Shown here piece after piece: positions 33,704 through 42,551 of a stretch of 64,000 nucleotides of DNA. The stretch is from Woeseiaceae bacterium (lineage in GTDB: Bacteria > Pseudomonadota > Gammaproteobacteria > Steroidobacterales > Woeseiaceae). Location of the stretch: assembly GCA_028277185.1 (NCBI GenBank), contig JANQGQ010000016.1, forward strand, positions 1 to 64,000, read 5' to 3'. The notes under the pieces are model-generated. The model did no database searches. It was not told the DNA's origin and saw only the letters and a list, made by a program, of their open reading frames with translations. Made by a program: the position numbers and the translations under genes. Each line of letters begins with the position of its first letter. Position 1 is the first letter of the stretch.

Positions 33704-36295
33704 ATGAGAAACACGAATCGCCTTACCCCGTCGGTCTTCGCCGCGACGCTGGCATTGTCATGGTCCGCCGGACCTCTCTTCGCGCAATCGGAAGCCACGC
33801 CGGTCGCGATCGAGGAGATCGTCACGACCGGCACGCGCAAGCAGGGCCAGTCACCAACCGAAACGCTGTCGCCGATCGACGTCATCGGCGGCTCGAGTTT
33901 CACGGATCAGGGCAATTTCGACGTCACCGAGGCCATCACCCGGCTATCGCCGGCGCTGAACACGCAGCGCTTTCCGATCGCGGACGGCACAGCGTTCATT
34001 CGGCCGGTGACGCTCAGAAATCTTGCGCCGGACCAGACCCTGGTGCTGGTCGACGGCTCACGGCGACACCGCTCGCCGCTCGTCAACCTGCAGTTGTCGC
34101 CGCTCGGCACCGTGAACACGGGGGCGCAGGCGGTCGATTTCGCGGCGATTCCCTCGGCCGCCATCGAGCGCGTCGAGATCCTGCGCGACGGCGCCTCGGC
34201 GCAGTACGGTTCGGATGCGATTGCGGGCGTCATCAACGTCATCCTCAAGAGTGCCGACGAGGGGCTGTCCTTCTCGGCGCAGCGTGGCGAGTACTTCGAA
34301 GGCGACGGCGAACGCACGACGCTCAGCGCCAATGCCGGCTTCGGCTTCGCCAACAACGGCTTCGTCAACGCGACGATCGAACAGTCGACGTCCGACACGA
34401 CCTCGCGCGGGGTGCCGCGCGGCGACTGCGGGCCGGTTGCCGCGGTCGTCGGTGCCGGGGCGACGCCATTCAACGGACTCTGTCAGCGCTGGGGCGATCC
34501 CGAGGTCGACATCCTCAAGGCAATCGTCAAAGGCGGGATCGACCTGAGCGACAACGTGCGGTTCTCGGGACACGTGACCTACAGCGACAACGAGACCATC
34601 TCGGACTTCTTCTACCGCACGCCGGTGCTGCCGCCCGAGGCCGGGGTAGCCGGCCGCGGCACGCTGATAGTGGATAACGACAACGACTTCCTGCCCGACC
34701 CCGCTCCGCAGTCGCTGGTCGACGACATCGTCGCCGCCGGGCTCAACCCGGAGGACTACATCACGGCCGATGCCGACAGCCCGAGCGGCTTCGTGCTCCT
34801 CAACCCGATCGCATCGCAGTTCCCCGGCGGCTACAACCCCGACTTCGGCGCGAACATCTCGGACTTTGCGGTACTTCTGGGGCTCGACGGCGAAACCGCG
34901 GGCGGCCTGCTCTGGGACGTGCGCGCCCGTATCGCGGAGAGCGAAGCGGAATACGTACTCGGTGAATCGATCAACCCCAGTCTTGGCCGGCTGTCGCCGA
35001 CCAGCTTCCAGCCGGGCACGCTGACTCAGGAGGAACAGGCGCTGACCGCCGAGTTCGTCAGGCCGCTCGACGTCGCCAATCTGGCGTCGCCGCTGAACGT
35101 GGCGTTCGGCTTCGAGTGGCGCGAGGAAACCTACGTAGTCGCCGCCGGCGACGCCGAATCGCGCGAGCTCGGACCGACGTTCGCGTTCTTCGGCTTCGGC
35201 TCCGACGGCTTTCAGGGCTTCCCGCTGCAATCGGTCGGCGAGTTCGAAAGCACCGTGATCGCGGGCTATCTCGATCTGGAGGCCGACCTGACCGACCGCT
35301 TCTCGGCCGGCGCGGCGATCCGCGCGGAGGAATACGACGACTTCGACGAAAGCACGTTCGACTTCAAACTCGCGGGCCGCTATGCGTTCACGGAGAACTT
35401 CGCCCTGCGCGCGACCGTCAACACCACCTTCCGCGCGCCGACGCCGGGTCAGGTCAACACGCTCAACGTCACGACGACCGCCGACGCCTCCGGCAACCTG
35501 ATCCCGTTCGGCACCTACCCGGTCACCGACCCGATCGCCATTGCGCTGGGCGCGCAGCCGCTCGCGCCCGAGGAGTCGACGAACTACACGCTCGGCGCCG
35601 TGTTCACGCCTGCTGACAATCTCTCGATCACGCTGGACATTTACCGGATCGAGATCGAAGACCGGCTGACGATCCTGCAGAACCTGATCGGGCCGGACGA
35701 AGTAGCGATTCTCGACGCGGCAGGCATCCCGAACGCCGCATTGTTCGACGGCAGCACGATCAACTTCTTCGTCAACGGTTTCGAGTCGGAGATCACGGGA
35801 GCCGATCTCGCGATCGCGACCGGCTTCGACATGCCCGTCGGCAGCCTGCTCGTCGATGTGCGCTTCAACTACAACGATCAGGAAGTGAAGAACGTCACGC
35901 CGAACACGCTGAACGCCTCGACGGTGTTCGACTTCGAAAACCAGGTTCCGAACGAACGCACGACGGTCACGCTCGACTACGACAGCGGCGGGGTGTTCTC
36001 GGGCTTCGTCCGCCTGAACCACTACGGCGGCTGGGGCGACTCCGGCGGCCAGCTGTCGCCGCCGGACGCTTCGGAGGCAATCAACTACGGGTCCGATATC
36101 CTCGTCGACATCGAGGGAACGCTGCGCTTCAGTGAAGGTCTGCGCCTTGCCCTGGGCGCGGAGAACGTGTTCGATACGTTCCCGCCAGCCGACGGCCACG
36201 CGGTAGCCAGTTTCCTCGGCGTCGATAGTGCGCTGACTTCGCCGTATGGCTTCAACGGCGGTTTCTGGTATCTCAGGCTTGCGGCCGACTTTTAG
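33704..36295 (+). CDS. TonB-dependent outer-membrane receptor
   Basis: An 863-residue TonB-dependent receptor. The signal peptide (1-27, ending PLFA) precedes the TonB box IEEIVTTGTRKQG. The plug contains VLVDGSRRH and VEILRDGASAQYGSDAIAG, wording typical of the large group with a plug of the colicin I receptor type. The barrel ends LRLAADF with terminal phenylalanine. It has its own promoter region with a hairpin terminator upstream, and GAGGAG precedes the ATG. It is not clearly in an operon; the convergent small beta-barrel gene ends 16 bp after it. Substrate unknown. It is more distant from the other four receptors than they are from each other. Confidence 0.92.
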   Translation: MRNTNRLTPSVFAATLALSWSAGPLFAQSEATPVAIEEIVTTGTRKQGQSPTETLSPIDVIGGSSFTDQGNFDVTEAITRLSPALNTQRFPIADGTAFIRPVTLRNLAPDQTLVLVDGSRRHRSPLVNLQLSPLGTVNTGAQAVDFAAIPSAAIERVEILRDGASAQYGSDAIAGVINVILKSADEGLSFSAQRGEYFEGDGERTTLSANAGFGFANNGFVNATIEQSTSDTTSRGVPRGDCGPVAAVVGAGATPFNGLCQRWGDPEVDILKAIVKGGIDLSDNVRFSGHVTYSDNETISDFFYRTPVLPPEAGVAGRGTLIVDNDNDFLPDPAPQSLVDDIVAAGLNPEDYITADADSPSGFVLLNPIASQFPGGYNPDFGANISDFAVLLGLDGETAGGLLWDVRARIAESEAEYVLGESINPSLGRLSPTSFQPGTLTQEEQALTAEFVRPLDVANLASPLNVAFGFEWREETYVVAAGDAESRELGPTFAFFGFGSDGFQGFPLQSVGEFESTVIAGYLDLEADLTDRFSAGAAIRAEEYDDFDESTFDFKLAGRYAFTENFALRATVNTTFRAPTPGQVNTLNVTTTADASGNLIPFGTYPVTDPIAIALGAQPLAPEESTNYTLGAVFTPADNLSITLDIYRIEIEDRLTILQNLIGPDEVAILDAAGIPNAALFDGSTINFFVNGFESEITGADLAIATGFDMPVGSLLVDVRFNYNDQEVKNVTPNTLNASTVFDFENQVPNERTTVTLDYDSGGVFSGFVRLNHYGGWGDSGGQLSPPDASEAINYGSDILVDIEGTLRFSEGLRLALGAENVFDTFPPADGHAVASFLGVDSALTSPYGFNGGFWYLRLAADF

Positions 36296-36311
36296 CCGTG
36301 CGTTCAGCCGA

Positions 36312-36872
36312 TCAGAAACGCAGGGTAAAGCCCAGCGAGATCACGTCGCTTTCGGTCGTGTCCAGCTCGTAGCGGGTCCAGTCGCCGATCAGATCCAGGC
36401 GCTTGCCGATCGCGACCTTGGCCCCGGCACCGTAATAGGGATTGGTGTCGTCGGTCCGGCCTTCGATGATGCTGTTCACTTCGGCATCCGCGTCCCAGAT
36501 GAACGCACCGGCCCTGCCGTACAGCGACAGCGCGGGTCCGAGCGGCAGACTTGCCGTGCCCCCGAGCATCCAGCCGTCGGCGTCGATGCGCACGTCCACC
36601 GGCTCGCCGCCCACCGTGAAGCTGTCGTCGAAACTACCGAAGTTGTTGTAGCCGGCTTCGAGCGACAGCAGATCGCCGAGCTGCCATCCGGCAACGAGGC
36701 GGTACGCGGTGTTGTCTGCGTCCAGGCTGAAGCCGTCGAAGTCCTCTTCGAGCGTGGCCGAGCCGACGCTGCCGCCGATGTAAAAGCCGCTGTCGGCATT
36801 CGCAGCCAGCGGAACCGCGAACGCCGCCAGAGCGGCGACCGGCAACAGGAGTGCTTTCCTTCGCAAGGTCAT
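36312..36872 (-). CDS. Small outer-membrane beta-barrel protein
   Basis: A 186-residue protein with a Sec signal peptide (1-26, ending LAANA) and eight-strand-type alternation of hydrophobic and polar residues. It starts FYIGGSVGSATLEEDF and ends VISLGFTLRF with the terminal phenylalanine needed for outer-membrane insertion. This matches the OmpA-like / OmpW-like beta-barrel domain family without a periplasmic domain. It may be a porin-like or structural protein. It stands alone on the minus strand, convergent with the TonB receptor. Confidence 0.85.
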   Translation of the reverse strand: MTLRRKALLLPVAALAAFAVPLAANADSGFYIGGSVGSATLEEDFDGFSLDADNTAYRLVAGWQLGDLLSLEAGYNNFGSFDDSFTVGGEPVDVRIDADGWMLGGTASLPLGPALSLYGRAGAFIWDADAEVNSIIEGRTDDTNPYYGAGAKVAIGKRLDLIGDWTRYELDTTESDVISLGFTLRF

Positions 36873-36995
36873 GGGATGGTCCTCGTCTGTTTGGACAGGT
36901 CATCCCGGATTTTCGACGGTCGAGCCTGAACGCCGGCTGACCGCTACCTGAACGAAGCGACGTGTCACTCCGCGGGCGCGCGGGCGCCGCGTCGA

Positions 36996-37469
36996 TCAGG
37001 GTTCCGCCGCCTGAGTAGCCTGCCAGGCGACCGCCTGCCAGCGCCCGTCCCGCTTGACGAAGGTGCCGGTGTTCAGGAACTGACGAACCTGCTCGCTCTC
37101 CGATGCGCCCGCGGGCGGAGCCGCCGGACTGTCGGACGCATTCCCGACGGGCTCCGCGACGAGCCTGAAAGCCACGACCGCCGTGTCGCCGTAGATCTGC
37201 ACCCGGATGTCCTCGGCCGAATAGCGAACCGAAGCGGGCGCCGGCTCGTCGCCGGCGTAGCTCTCCATGATCGTGGCTTTACCGAAACGCAGGCCGCTCG
37301 ACGACGTATAGATCAGGTCGGGTGCCCAGAGGCCCTCGTGCGCGGCACGCGTATCCACATTCGCGAGAAAGTCGTGCAGCAGAGCGGTGAGCTCGGCTTC
37401 GGCGCTGTCCGCCGCGGCTGGCCGGGCCGCCAGAAGAAGTCCGGCCGCGGCGATTTGCAGAAAGCGCAT
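36996..37469 (-). CDS. Exported SnoaL/DUF4440-like (NTF2-fold) protein
   Basis: A 157-residue protein with a short signal peptide (about 1-20, ending RPAAA). The rest has the cone-shaped NTF2-fold pattern of SnoaL-like / DUF4440 proteins: ALLHDFLANVDTRA, the WAPDLIYTSSSG segment, and FVKRDGRWQAVAWQAT at the end. Such domains bind small molecules and are sometimes isomerases. The ATG overlaps the stop of the exported dehydrogenase gene by one base (TAATG), so the two are translationally coupled and may act together in the periplasm. Confidence 0.8.
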   Translation of the reverse strand: MRFLQIAAAGLLLAARPAAADSAEAELTALLHDFLANVDTRAAHEGLWAPDLIYTSSSGLRFGKATIMESYAGDEPAPASVRYSAEDIRVQIYGDTAVVAFRLVAEPVGNASDSPAAPPAGASESEQVRQFLNTGTFVKRDGRWQAVAWQATQAAEP

Positions 37470-38440
37470 TACTCCGCCGGCGTTTCGGGATTCAGGGCCG
37501 CATCGAGCATCGCCACGAGCTCTTCGCGGCTGTAACGATACGCCTGGCCTGCGTTGAGCTGGACCATCTCGCGGATGATCTGATTGATCGTCCAGCCGGC
37601 TTCCTGCTCGTTCGGCACTACCATGTAACGGCGCAAGGGCTCGTCTTCGGTGAAGAAGCGATACGCCGCGTCGGCGACCTCGTCCGGAGCCTTGTAAGCG
37701 CTGCGGTCCCAGGGCCGGTCGATCCACTCCTCGAAACGCTCGGCAAACGGCGAACCCTGATTCCGATATAGCTGGCTCTTTTCCTGCATACGCGCCTGCG
37801 CCGCCTCCGCGATACGCGAATTGTAGTTGCCCGGCTCGATGACGCTCACCGCGACGCCGACGCCCTCCATCTCCGCGGCAAGCGAATCGGTATAGGCCTC
37901 GATGGCGTGTTTGCTCATCGAGTAGTGCCCGCCGAACGGCCCGGCGAGGATTCCCGATATCGATCCGATCGTCGTGATCCGGCCGCCGGATTCGATCACC
38001 ATCGGCGCGAAAGCGCTGGTGATGCGGTAAACGCCGAAGACGTTCACGTCCATGATCCACTCGAGCTCCTCGACGGCGACGTCGGTCAGCGGACCGCCGA
38101 TGAAGACGCCGGCATTGTTGACGATGCCGTAAAGACCTTTGCCGCCGTCGCGGACGGCCTCGACCGCCGCGTCGATCTCTTCCTGGACCGTCACGTCGAG
38201 ACGCAGCGCCGTCACGTTTTCCAGAGCGTTTAACGAGTCCAGATCGGCTTGTTTGCGCGCGCCGGCATAGACGTAGAAACCTTCGCTTGCGAGCCGCTCG
38301 GTGATGTGGCGGCCGATACCGCTGCTCGCACCGGTGACGAGAACCGCCTTTTGATCGTCCCCGTGATCGTGCGCGGCGGCGGGAGCGGACAGGAAAATGC
38401 TGGCCGCGGCGAGGACTGCCGCCAGTATCGGATGTCGCAT
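37469..38440 (-). CDS. Short-chain dehydrogenase/reductase with a Sec signal peptide
   Basis: A 323-residue classical SDR: TGASSGIG at 36-43, NNAG at 108-111, a serine in GSISG at about 159-163, and the catalytic YSMSK at 173-177. The first 23 residues (MRHPILAAVLAAASIFLSAP and following) form a clear Sec signal peptide ending AAA-HDHGDD, so the enzyme appears to be exported although its NAD(P) cofactor is normally cytoplasmic. The gene is followed by the exported SnoaL-like protein with 1-base overlap. The oxidised or reduced substrate is unknown. A downstream in-frame start that removes the signal peptide is not supported by a ribosome-binding site I can see. Confidence 0.85.
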   Translation of the reverse strand: MRHPILAAVLAAASIFLSAPAAAHDHGDDQKAVLVTGASSGIGRHITERLASEGFYVYAGARKQADLDSLNALENVTALRLDVTVQEEIDAAVEAVRDGGKGLYGIVNNAGVFIGGPLTDVAVEELEWIMDVNVFGVYRITSAFAPMVIESGGRITTIGSISGILAGPFGGHYSMSKHAIEAYTDSLAAEMEGVGVAVSVIEPGNYNSRIAEAAQARMQEKSQLYRNQGSPFAERFEEWIDRPWDRSAYKAPDEVADAAYRFFTEDEPLRRYMVVPNEQEAGWTINQIIREMVQLNAGQAYRYSREELVAMLDAALNPETPAE

Positions 38441-38535
38441 GAATGTCCCTCGGCAAGCTGTCGGAAGGCCCGCAGCATAGCAGACCGGTTACAGCGGACG
38501 CTCCTCGTTCCACAGGCGACATGCCATGGGCGACA

Positions 38536-39549
38536 TCAGTGCTTCAGACCGAGCTTGTCGAACAGAAAGACGCGAAACGCGTCGCGCGCATCCGGATCGA
38601 TGATGTTGATGCCGCGGACGCCCGTAAGCTCGTGCACGAGATCCACGGCCGCGGACGTGTTGGTTGCGGGCCCGGTGACCAGATCGGGCTCGAAGCCGAA
38701 CGCCTGCATGACGCCGACGACGGCGTAAGGGTCGGTGGCGCAGAGAATCCGGCAGACGACGTTGTCGCCGAGCTCGTCGATCGCGGCCTCGCCATTGTAG
38801 GGTTCCAGCGGCGAGGCGCCGGCCTCGCAGACGAGGTAATCGGGCGACTCCCCGGCGATATGCCGAAGCAGCGGACGCACCGCCTCGCGATATTCGTCCT
38901 CGGGCACGATGGTCGACGGCATCCCGGCGTCAACGAAGTCGTAGATTTGCCTGGCACCGCTTCTCCGGAACGCCAGGATGTCGCGATAGCGGCCGGCACC
39001 GGTGACCTTGGCGCCCGTCACGTTGAGGCCGGCCTCGGACAACAGCTCGCAGGCGAGGCGTCCGGTCAGCGTCTTGCCGGCGGACATCGACGTGCCGATC
39101 AGGAGGACAGTCGGCACGTCGAAGCGCTCGAAGTCGCTGCTGACGGCAAAGTCGCGCATGACGCACTTCTCCCCGTCCCGCAGCGCGTGCCCCGCGTAGC
39201 GCAGGCGCACCGGGCTCGGCAGCAGCGGCGAGAAGGAAGTGATCCGGCCGAAGAACCCCGCGCTGGTCAGCGCGTTCAGCTTGCCGTCCCGGGCGGCGGC
39301 CCAGCTACCGACGCCCTCGAGGGTCGCGGCGCGGTGCCCGAGCGCGCCGACAACCCGGTCGCCGCGCTTGATCGGCCGCATGGCGCCGGCGCAGTCTTCG
39401 ACCCGGTAGAGCGGTGACTCCGGCGGCATGACCTCGGCCTCGACGTAATCGCCGGTCGCCCAATCCTCCATGGATAAGGCCCGAAGCCCGAACGGTCGCT
39501 CGGCAAGATCGCTGATCCGCGTCACCGAGCCGAACACGCGGCGGCTCAC
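38536..39549 (-). CDS. DUF1611 family protein (DgcN-like, P-loop)
   Basis: A 337-residue cytoplasmic protein of the DUF1611 family. The C-terminal half begins with a P-loop, LLIGTSMSAGKTLTGR at about 138-153. DUF1611 members have been described as D-glutamate N-acetyltransferase (DgcN) working with an enolase-superfamily racemase, or are found beside L-Ala-D/L-Glu epimerase genes. Here the epimerase gene lies 24 kb away at 63166, so the link is an inference. The start is GTG 39549, overlapping the stop of the M20 peptidase gene by 4 bp (GTGA). It is the last gene of a three-gene operon with the flavin-reductase-like and M20 proteins. Confidence 0.78.
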   Translation of the reverse strand: MSRRVFGSVTRISDLAERPFGLRALSMEDWATGDYVEAEVMPPESPLYRVEDCAGAMRPIKRGDRVVGALGHRAATLEGVGSWAAARDGKLNALTSAGFFGRITSFSPLLPSPVRLRYAGHALRDGEKCVMRDFAVSSDFERFDVPTVLLIGTSMSAGKTLTGRLACELLSEAGLNVTGAKVTGAGRYRDILAFRRSGARQIYDFVDAGMPSTIVPEDEYREAVRPLLRHIAGESPDYLVCEAGASPLEPYNGEAAIDELGDNVVCRILCATDPYAVVGVMQAFGFEPDLVTGPATNTSAAVDLVHELTGVRGINIIDPDARDAFRVFLFDKLGLKH

Positions 39550-40724
39550 GAGGCTGCCTCCGGGCCGGACGCTCCAGGCACAGGCGCCTGGAGCAGCATC
39601 GCAAGCAAGGCCGCGCGCTCGAGGCTGCGATCGAGATGCAGATGCTCGTGTGCGGCGTGGGCGCCGTCGCCAACCGCGCCGAGCCCGTCGAGCGTTGCCG
39701 TGAACTGGCTCGTCGTGTTGCCATCTGAGCCGCCGCCTGCCCGGACGCTGTCGAGATCGAGCCCCAGTTCCTGTCCAAGCGATCTGGCCTGCTGCCAGAG
39801 CGCTTCGTTACGCGGCGTTCGCTCCATCGACGGACGCCCGATTGCTCCCTCGACGCACAGCCGCACCCCATCCGTTTGCGGCTCGAGACCGTGAATCGCG
39901 CGGTGCACGGCCTCGCCCGCCGCGACGGTTGGCACGCGAACGTCGACGATGCAACTGCTGTGCGGCGCGATGACGTTGGGCTGAATGCCGCCGTCGACGA
40001 CACCGACGTTCACCGTAGTGCCCGACGCCGGGTCGTTGAGCGCAAACAGCCGCTGGATGACGTGCGACAACTCGAGAATCGCGCTGGCCCCGCCCTCGGG
40101 ATCGAGGCCCGCGTGAGCCGCTTTGCCGTACACCGTGATCGTGTAGCGCCCGATCCCCTTGCGCTCAGTCTTCAGCAGGCCCTCTGCCCCCATCGCCGGT
40201 TCGAGCACCAGCGCCCGGCACGCGCGACGCGCCAGACGCGCGATGTGCCGCGTCGACGAGCGGCTCCCGATCTCTTCGTCGGAATTGATGAACACCACGG
40301 GCAGCGCCGGCAGGTCGATATCCAGCGCACGAATCGCGCGCAGCGCGATCACGCCGAGTGTCAGCCCACCCTTCATGTCGAAGACGCCGGGACCGCGCAC
40401 GACGTCGCCGTCGACTTGGAAGGGCTGTTTCGCAAGCGTGCCGACCGGCCATACCGTATCGTAGTGTCCGACGATGAGCTGCAGGGGACCGCCGCGCGCA
40501 CGCCCGGCCGGCCTGGCATAGAAGTGCTTCGGCCCGTCACGGCGACCGATTTCGCGAACTGCGTATCCCAGATCCGCGAACGTCGCGCGCAGCGAGGCGC
40601 GGACGCGGTCGTGAACCTCGGGATGAGCCGAAGGGGACTCGGCGTTGGTCAGCTCCCGCAGCAGGTCGATCGCAATGGCGCGCTCCGCGCGGACATGCTC
40701 GAGCACCTCGTCCGCAAGCGCCAT
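39546..40724 (-). CDS. M20 family metallopeptidase (carboxypeptidase G2 / deacylase-like)
   Basis: A 392-residue di-zinc M20 peptidase without a signal peptide. The metal and catalytic residues are visible: H and D in GHYDTVWPVG (about 84-93), the bridging aspartate in GPGVFDMKGG, EE in NSDEEIGS, and the late histidine in GDGAHAAHEHLH; a dimerisation domain lies between. Family members cleave C-terminal glutamate from folate-like molecules or remove acyl groups from amino acids. Coupling to the DUF1611 gene makes an N-acetyl-glutamate deacylase attractive if DUF1611 is DgcN-like. It starts 4 bp after the flavin-reductase-like gene. Confidence 0.88.
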   Translation of the reverse strand: MALADEVLEHVRAERAIAIDLLRELTNAESPSAHPEVHDRVRASLRATFADLGYAVREIGRRDGPKHFYARPAGRARGGPLQLIVGHYDTVWPVGTLAKQPFQVDGDVVRGPGVFDMKGGLTLGVIALRAIRALDIDLPALPVVFINSDEEIGSRSSTRHIARLARRACRALVLEPAMGAEGLLKTERKGIGRYTITVYGKAAHAGLDPEGGASAILELSHVIQRLFALNDPASGTTVNVGVVDGGIQPNVIAPHSSCIVDVRVPTVAAGEAVHRAIHGLEPQTDGVRLCVEGAIGRPSMERTPRNEALWQQARSLGQELGLDLDSVRAGGGSDGNTTSQFTATLDGLGAVGDGAHAAHEHLHLDRSLERAALLAMLLQAPVPGASGPEAAS

Positions 40725-40728
40725 GCCG

Positions 40729-41316
40729 CTACTTTTTCATGTTGGCCGGAAACGGAAACGCGTGCGTGGCACCGATTTCTGCGAAGCGTCCGGGCGAGAC
40801 GTAAGCAAGCAGCGGATTGTCGCGAATCAACTCGGCGCTATCCCGGTCGTTCGACTTGAGGAATCCGGCTTCTGCCTGGGCGGCGACGACGGTACCGGTG
40901 ATCAGACAGTTGTCGCCAAAGCCCGCGAAAGTCTCGTGGTGGCGACATTCGAGGAAGAGATACGCGTCGTCGATGAATTCACCGTCGACGACGCTTGCCG
41001 GAAAGGTGTCGTAGACGTCGAGCACGGGCTTGTGGCCGTCGACCCTCGGCAGCGCGGCAAGGCTCGAATAGAGGATCTGCGACGGTCGCGGATAGCTGAC
41101 CGTAAACTCGCCGGTTCGCTCGATGTTGCTGCAGGTACCATGCGACGGCGAGCACACGAAACCGAAGTAGTTCTGCCAGCCCATGGGCATTGCCATGTGC
41201 TTCGGCGCCAGATCCAGCGAACCGTCCGCATCGCGCGTGCCGATCAGTACCAGCGGCGCAACGACGAAGAACCGGTCCCAGATCGGTGTGCTCGTATCGA
41301 GTTCAAGCCGGTTCAT
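40729..41316 (-). CDS. Flavin reductase-like FMN-binding split-barrel protein
   Basis: A 195-residue protein of the flavin-reductase / FMN-binding split-barrel superfamily. The N-terminal FFVVAPLVLIGTRDADGSLDL and PMGWQNYFGFVCSPSHGT segments form the FMN-binding barrel. It may reduce flavin or act on a small substrate; no partner oxygenase is seen nearby. It is the first gene of the operon leading to the M20 and DUF1611 genes, separated from the next start by 4 bp. Confidence 0.78.
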   Translation of the reverse strand: MNRLELDTSTPIWDRFFVVAPLVLIGTRDADGSLDLAPKHMAMPMGWQNYFGFVCSPSHGTCSNIERTGEFTVSYPRPSQILYSSLAALPRVDGHKPVLDVYDTFPASVVDGEFIDDAYLFLECRHHETFAGFGDNCLITGTVVAAQAEAGFLKSNDRDSAELIRDNPLLAYVSPGRFAEIGATHAFPFPANMKK

Positions 41317-41403
41317 GTATCACCCCCCGAACTCCGCAGGCTAGCCCGCGAAGTTTGGACGCGAAATACGTAGTTGCCGACCAGGTTACTGGCGAAGCGC
41401 GAA

Positions 41404-41577
41404 CTACTCTTTCTTCTTTCGATCGTCGCGATCGTCGCCGGCGACAGTCTCTACGACCTGCCGCCAGCGACGATCCGTCTTGCGCTTCAGCGGGGAGTTA
41501 GGATTGAGCTGGACCCGGTCGCCATGCTTGTTGGCATGATCGACCGTGACGACGTTTGGCTTGTCCTCGTTCGACAT
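41404..41577 (-). CDS. Small highly charged hypothetical protein
   Basis: A 57-residue hydrophilic protein, MSNEDKPNVVTVDHANKHGD at its start and a lysine/aspartate-rich tail ending RKKKE. I do not recognise it. AGGA directly upstream supports ATG 41577 over the in-frame ATG at 41604, which lacks a ribosome-binding site. Neither neighbour suggests a role; it could be a nucleic-acid-binding or stress protein. It may also be a spurious frame. Confidence 0.4.
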   Translation of the reverse strand: MSNEDKPNVVTVDHANKHGDRVQLNPNSPLKRKTDRRWRQVVETVAGDDRDDRKKKE

Positions 41578-41667
41578 AATCCTGCGTGTGGTTTGAGCGT
41601 TCATACACAGGAATAAGCGGGAAAACGGATCGAAACTCCTCAGCGAATACGAGTTTTTTTCGCCCGG

Positions 41668-41862
41668 CTATTCGTGGTCCACGATAGCCACTTGTGCCTC
41701 CGGTGCCGCTTCCTGGATCGCCGAGCGGTTGTTGTCGTCGCCGTTCCCCATCATGCCTGACGCAACGATGACCCCCAGCACGGCGCCGACGAAACCACCG
41801 GCACCGGCGGCAAGTCCGAGCGTCGAAGCCGACGGTGGCGGTGGTGTGCTTGCTTCTCCCAT
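41668..41862 (-). CDS. Small single-span glycine-rich membrane protein
   Basis: A 64-residue protein with a proline-rich N-terminus (STPPPPSAS), one transmembrane segment rich in glycine and alanine (LGLAAGAGGFVGAVLGVIVA, containing GxxxG-type packing), and an acidic C-terminus. ATG 41862 is preceded by GGAG 7 bp upstream; an in-frame ATG at 41874 is that same GGAG's own neighbour and less likely. It diverges from the ECF sigma gene and might belong to the same regulatory locus. Function unknown. Confidence 0.5.
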   Translation of the reverse strand: MGEASTPPPPSASTLGLAAGAGGFVGAVLGVIVASGMMGNGDDNNRSAIQEAAPEAQVAIVDHE

Positions 41863-41996
41863 GACGTTCTCCATTAGTTATTGGTTTAGTGAAATGCCAA
41901 GCCGTCGTAGTATAACGGTCGCGAATAGCATGTCAGTCGGTGTACCGGATCGCGGTTGGATCTCGTTCAGCCTCACCGACGATGAGAATACCGCTG

Positions 41997-42551
41997 ATGA
42001 CATCGGACTCGGTCACAAGCTTGCTAAGCCGATGGCGAAACGGCGACGAAAAGGCGCTCGACGACCTCACGCCTCTCGTGTACGACGACCTCCGACGCAT
42101 CGCCGGGCGTTTCCTCCGCTCCGAACGGTCCGGGCATACGCTGCAGACGACCGCGCTGGTCAACGAGGCCTTCGTCAAGCTCGTCGGCGCTGACGTCCCG
42201 TTCGAGGATCGCGTGCACTTCCTCGCCATCGCCGCAAGGATCATGCGGCGTATCCTGACCGACCACGCGCGCCGTCGGGCGAGCCGGAAACGCGGCGGCG
42301 GACTGCGCATCGAGACACTCGACGAGGAACGTGTCGGCGGCGCATCAGTCGCATCGATTCTCGATCTCGACGATGCACTGTGCCGGCTCGCCGAGGTCGA
42401 CGAACGGGCTTCGGACTCTCTCGTTCTGCACTACTTCGGCGGCATGACGCACGCGGAGGTGGCTGCGGCGCTCGGTGTGTCTCCTGCTACCATTGACCGG
42501 GACCTGCGACTCGGAAAAGCCTGGCTGGGTAATGAGCTCCGCAACGTTTGA
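41997..42551 (+). CDS. ECF RNA polymerase sigma factor (TIGR02999 / ECF43-like)
   Basis: A 184-residue extracytoplasmic-function sigma factor. Region 2 reads LTPLVYDDLRRIAGRFL with TTALVNEAFVKLV, the linker has FLAIAARIMRRILTDHARRR, and region 4 has the helix-turn-helix MTHAEVAAALGVSPATIDRDLRLGKAWL. The TTALVNEA and RRILTDHAR wording is typical of the group found beside Ser/Thr kinase-TPR genes, with no anti-sigma factor. The chosen ATG 41997 has only a weak ribosome-binding site; ATG 41982 is possible. The kinase start lies inside its last codons (20-bp overlap), so signalling by the kinase to this sigma factor is the probable mechanism. Confidence 0.88.
   Translation: MTSDSVTSLLSRWRNGDEKALDDLTPLVYDDLRRIAGRFLRSERSGHTLQTTALVNEAFVKLVGADVPFEDRVHFLAIAARIMRRILTDHARRRASRKRGGGLRIETLDEERVGGASVASILDLDDALCRLAEVDERASDSLVLHYFGGMTHAEVAAALGVSPATIDRDLRLGKAWLGNELRNV

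Noticed and set aside
34058..36199. 713-codon minus-strand frame opposite the TonB receptor
   Set aside because: No start signal or family; the plus-strand receptor has a signal peptide, plug and barrel.
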